NCBI GenBank assembly: GCA_041591895.1
Contig: JBFHRE010000072.1
Span: forward strand, 1 to 13,843
Reading direction: 5' to 3'
DNA length: 13,843 nucleotides
From: JBFHRE01 sp041591895
GTDB taxonomy: Bacteria > Actinomycetota > Acidimicrobiia > Spongiisociales > ZC4RG35
Positions 12,833 through 13,843 of the stretch are shown piece by piece. The first letter of the stretch is position 1. Each line of letters starts with the position of its first letter. The notes under the pieces were generated by a model. That model worked only from the letters and a program-made list of their open reading frames with translations. It did not search any database and was not told where the DNA came from. Made by a program: the position numbers and the translations under genes.

Positions 12833-13767
12833 CAGGTATTGGCGGGCCGGGCGGTGACCGCGTCAACCGGCAGGACCCCGGTCGCAACGAGGCGATCTGC
12901 CTCGTTGTCGTCCACCGCCGCCAGGAGACTCGCCACCGCAACCTCGACCATCGACTCGTCCGGTACCGAGGTCGTGAGACGCTGGAGCCACATCCCCGGC
13001 GCCGCCAGGATCCGCCCCATCAGCGACGACCGGTGCCCCCCGGACCACTTCAGGATCTCGTACGAGATACCGGCCACCACCGGGATCCCGATGATGCGGC
13101 TCGCGATCAGCAGCGGCCAATCCGGCTTGCCCAAGAATGTGAAGAGAACGATGGCGATCAGCACGACCAGCATCAAGAAGGATGTGCCACACCGCGGATG
13201 CTCAGGCCGGTACTTCGATATCGACGGCACGTCCAGCGGATCGCCCGCCTCGTAGGCGTGGATGGTCATGTGCTCGGCGCCGTGATATCGGAACACCCGG
13301 CGCAGCTCTTCAGAACGCCCGAGCAACCACAGATAGCCGACGAAGACCACCAGTCGGATCACGGCTTCGACCGCCGCAAACACCAACTCGGAGTCACCCA
13401 CTGCCAGCCCGGCCAACCATGCCGGAGCAACGACGAAGAGCCCTACGAACAAGAGGAGCGCCAGGGTGATGGAAAGCCCCATCTCCCGCTTGGTTATCGG
13501 CTCCTCGTCCTCGTCGAGAGACTTCTGCACAGACCAGGAAAGAGCCCGGTAACCGAGGGTCAGCGACTCACCCAGGACCATGATGCCTCGGACGAACGGG
13601 ATCTTCGCTGCCCTCGATCGCGAGGAGAGCCGGGGCAAATGGTGCCGGATTGCTTCGATGTTCCCGTCGGGGCGGCGAACGGCCACTGCCCAACCCGCAG
13701 GAGCGCGCATCATCACGCCCTCGATGACGGCCTGACCGCCGACGGAGAGTTGAGGATCAGCCGCCAA
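12832..13767 (-). CDS. DUF1385 / YqhQ-like membrane protein
   Basis: 311 residues of a conserved bacterial membrane family of unknown function. Family marks are the N-terminal GGQAVIEGVMMR (10-21), the RGIMVLGESLTLGYRAL stretch (60-76), two hydrophobic hairpins (about 97-122 and 127-149), YHGAEH (161-166), HPRCGTSF (190-197), a further membrane pair (about 198-233) and QRLTT near 262-266. The conserved His, Glu and Cys residues look like possible metal ligands. The start is TTG (13765-13767); an in-frame TAG lies 9 nt upstream and no better codon comes before the GGQAVIEG motif, so TTG is the most likely start. It commonly lies between rpmE and prfA in bacteria, and here it is directly upstream of prfA with a 1-nt overlap. 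Confidence 0.88.
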   Translation of the reverse strand: MAADPQLSVGGQAVIEGVMMRAPAGWAVAVRRPDGNIEAIRHHLPRLSSRSRAAKIPFVRGIMVLGESLTLGYRALSWSVQKSLDEDEEPITKREMGLSITLALLLFVGLFVVAPAWLAGLAVGDSELVFAAVEAVIRLVVFVGYLWLLGRSEELRRVFRYHGAEHMTIHAYEAGDPLDVPSISKYRPEHPRCGTSFLMLVVLIAIVLFTFLGKPDWPLLIASRIIGIPVVAGISYEILKWSGGHRSSLMGRILAAPGMWLQRLTTSVPDESMVEVAVASLLAAVDDNEADRLVATGVLPVDAVTARPANT

Positions 13768-13790
13768 GAGTGACTAGTGCTCGCCGCCGA

Positions 13791-13843
13791 TCACTCGGCG
13801 GGGGCTTCTTCGGTCTCGGCCTTCTGGGCCTTCTTCGACTTGA
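13791..13843 (-). CDS. C-terminal tail of a gene cut by the window edge, probably ribosomal protein L31
   Basis: Only the last 16 codons are visible, reading KSKKAQKAETEEAPAE before TGA, with the rest beyond the right edge. A Lys-rich stretch followed by a Glu/Ala tail fits the extended C-terminus of some ribosomal proteins. The position 23 nt upstream of the DUF1385 and prfA pair suggests rpmE, which often precedes them. The tail itself has no diagnostic motif, so the identity comes from context only. Confidence 0.4.
   Translation of the reverse strand, partial: KSKKAQKAETEEAPAE

Noticed and set aside
12532..13773. Plus-strand frame opposite the DUF1385 gene and prfA start
   Set aside because: It is a shadow frame. 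The opposite strand carries the GGQAVIEGVMMR and YHGAEH motifs.

Overview
The window looks like a chromosomal housekeeping segment from a high-GC actinobacterium, most plausibly from an Acidimicrobiia-like or other deep lineage. The evidence for this is the strong GC bias, frequent GTG/TTG starts, TAnnnT -10 elements placed right at start codons (leaderless-type transcription), actinobacterial-looking ATP synthase subunits, and the neighbourhood rpmE(?) - DUF1385 - prfA - glyA - atp. I could not search databases, so the lineage is an inference. No prophage, insertion sequence, integrase or CRISPR array is visible.

Positions 1-6427 (minus strand) hold almost a complete F1Fo ATP synthase operon, in transcription order atpZ - atpI-like - atpB - atpE - atpF - atpH - atpA - atpG - atpD. 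atpD runs off the left edge, and atpC would lie beyond it. Genes are tightly packed: two 4-nt GTGA/TTGA-type contacts, one TAA directly followed by GTG, and the longest gap 33 nt. The products form the membrane Fo rotor/stator (a, c10-15, b) and the F1 catalytic head (alpha3 beta3 gamma delta), which make ATP from a proton gradient. The c subunit lacks the Na+-ligand residues.

Positions 6428-8371 hold glyA (serine hydroxymethyltransferase, minus strand). Both of its intergenic flanks carry arrays of a degenerate 7-bp unit (CCAGCNN or its complement). The first array is 19 perfectly phased units just upstream of the atp operon -10 element. The second has two inverted arms upstream of the glyA promoter. 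Between the first array and glyA lies about 336 bp of non-coding DNA packed with nested GC-rich inverted repeats. This is the least explained part of the window.

Positions 8372-10943 hold an orphan MalK/UgpC/MsiK-type sugar ABC-transporter ATPase (minus strand). Divergent from it are an SDR-family protein whose catalytic Tyr is replaced by Phe and a GNAT acetyltransferase whose frame lacks a normal start codon before its first conserved strand.

Positions 10944-13843 hold a two-gene tRNA unit (Gln-CTG then Glu-CTC, minus strand) with a recognisable promoter and terminator. A small zinc-ribbon protein follows on the plus strand, apparently leaderless and divergent from the tRNAs. Then come prfA (RF1) and a DUF1385/YqhQ-like membrane protein on the minus strand, and at the right edge the last 16 codons of a gene that by context is probably rpmE.
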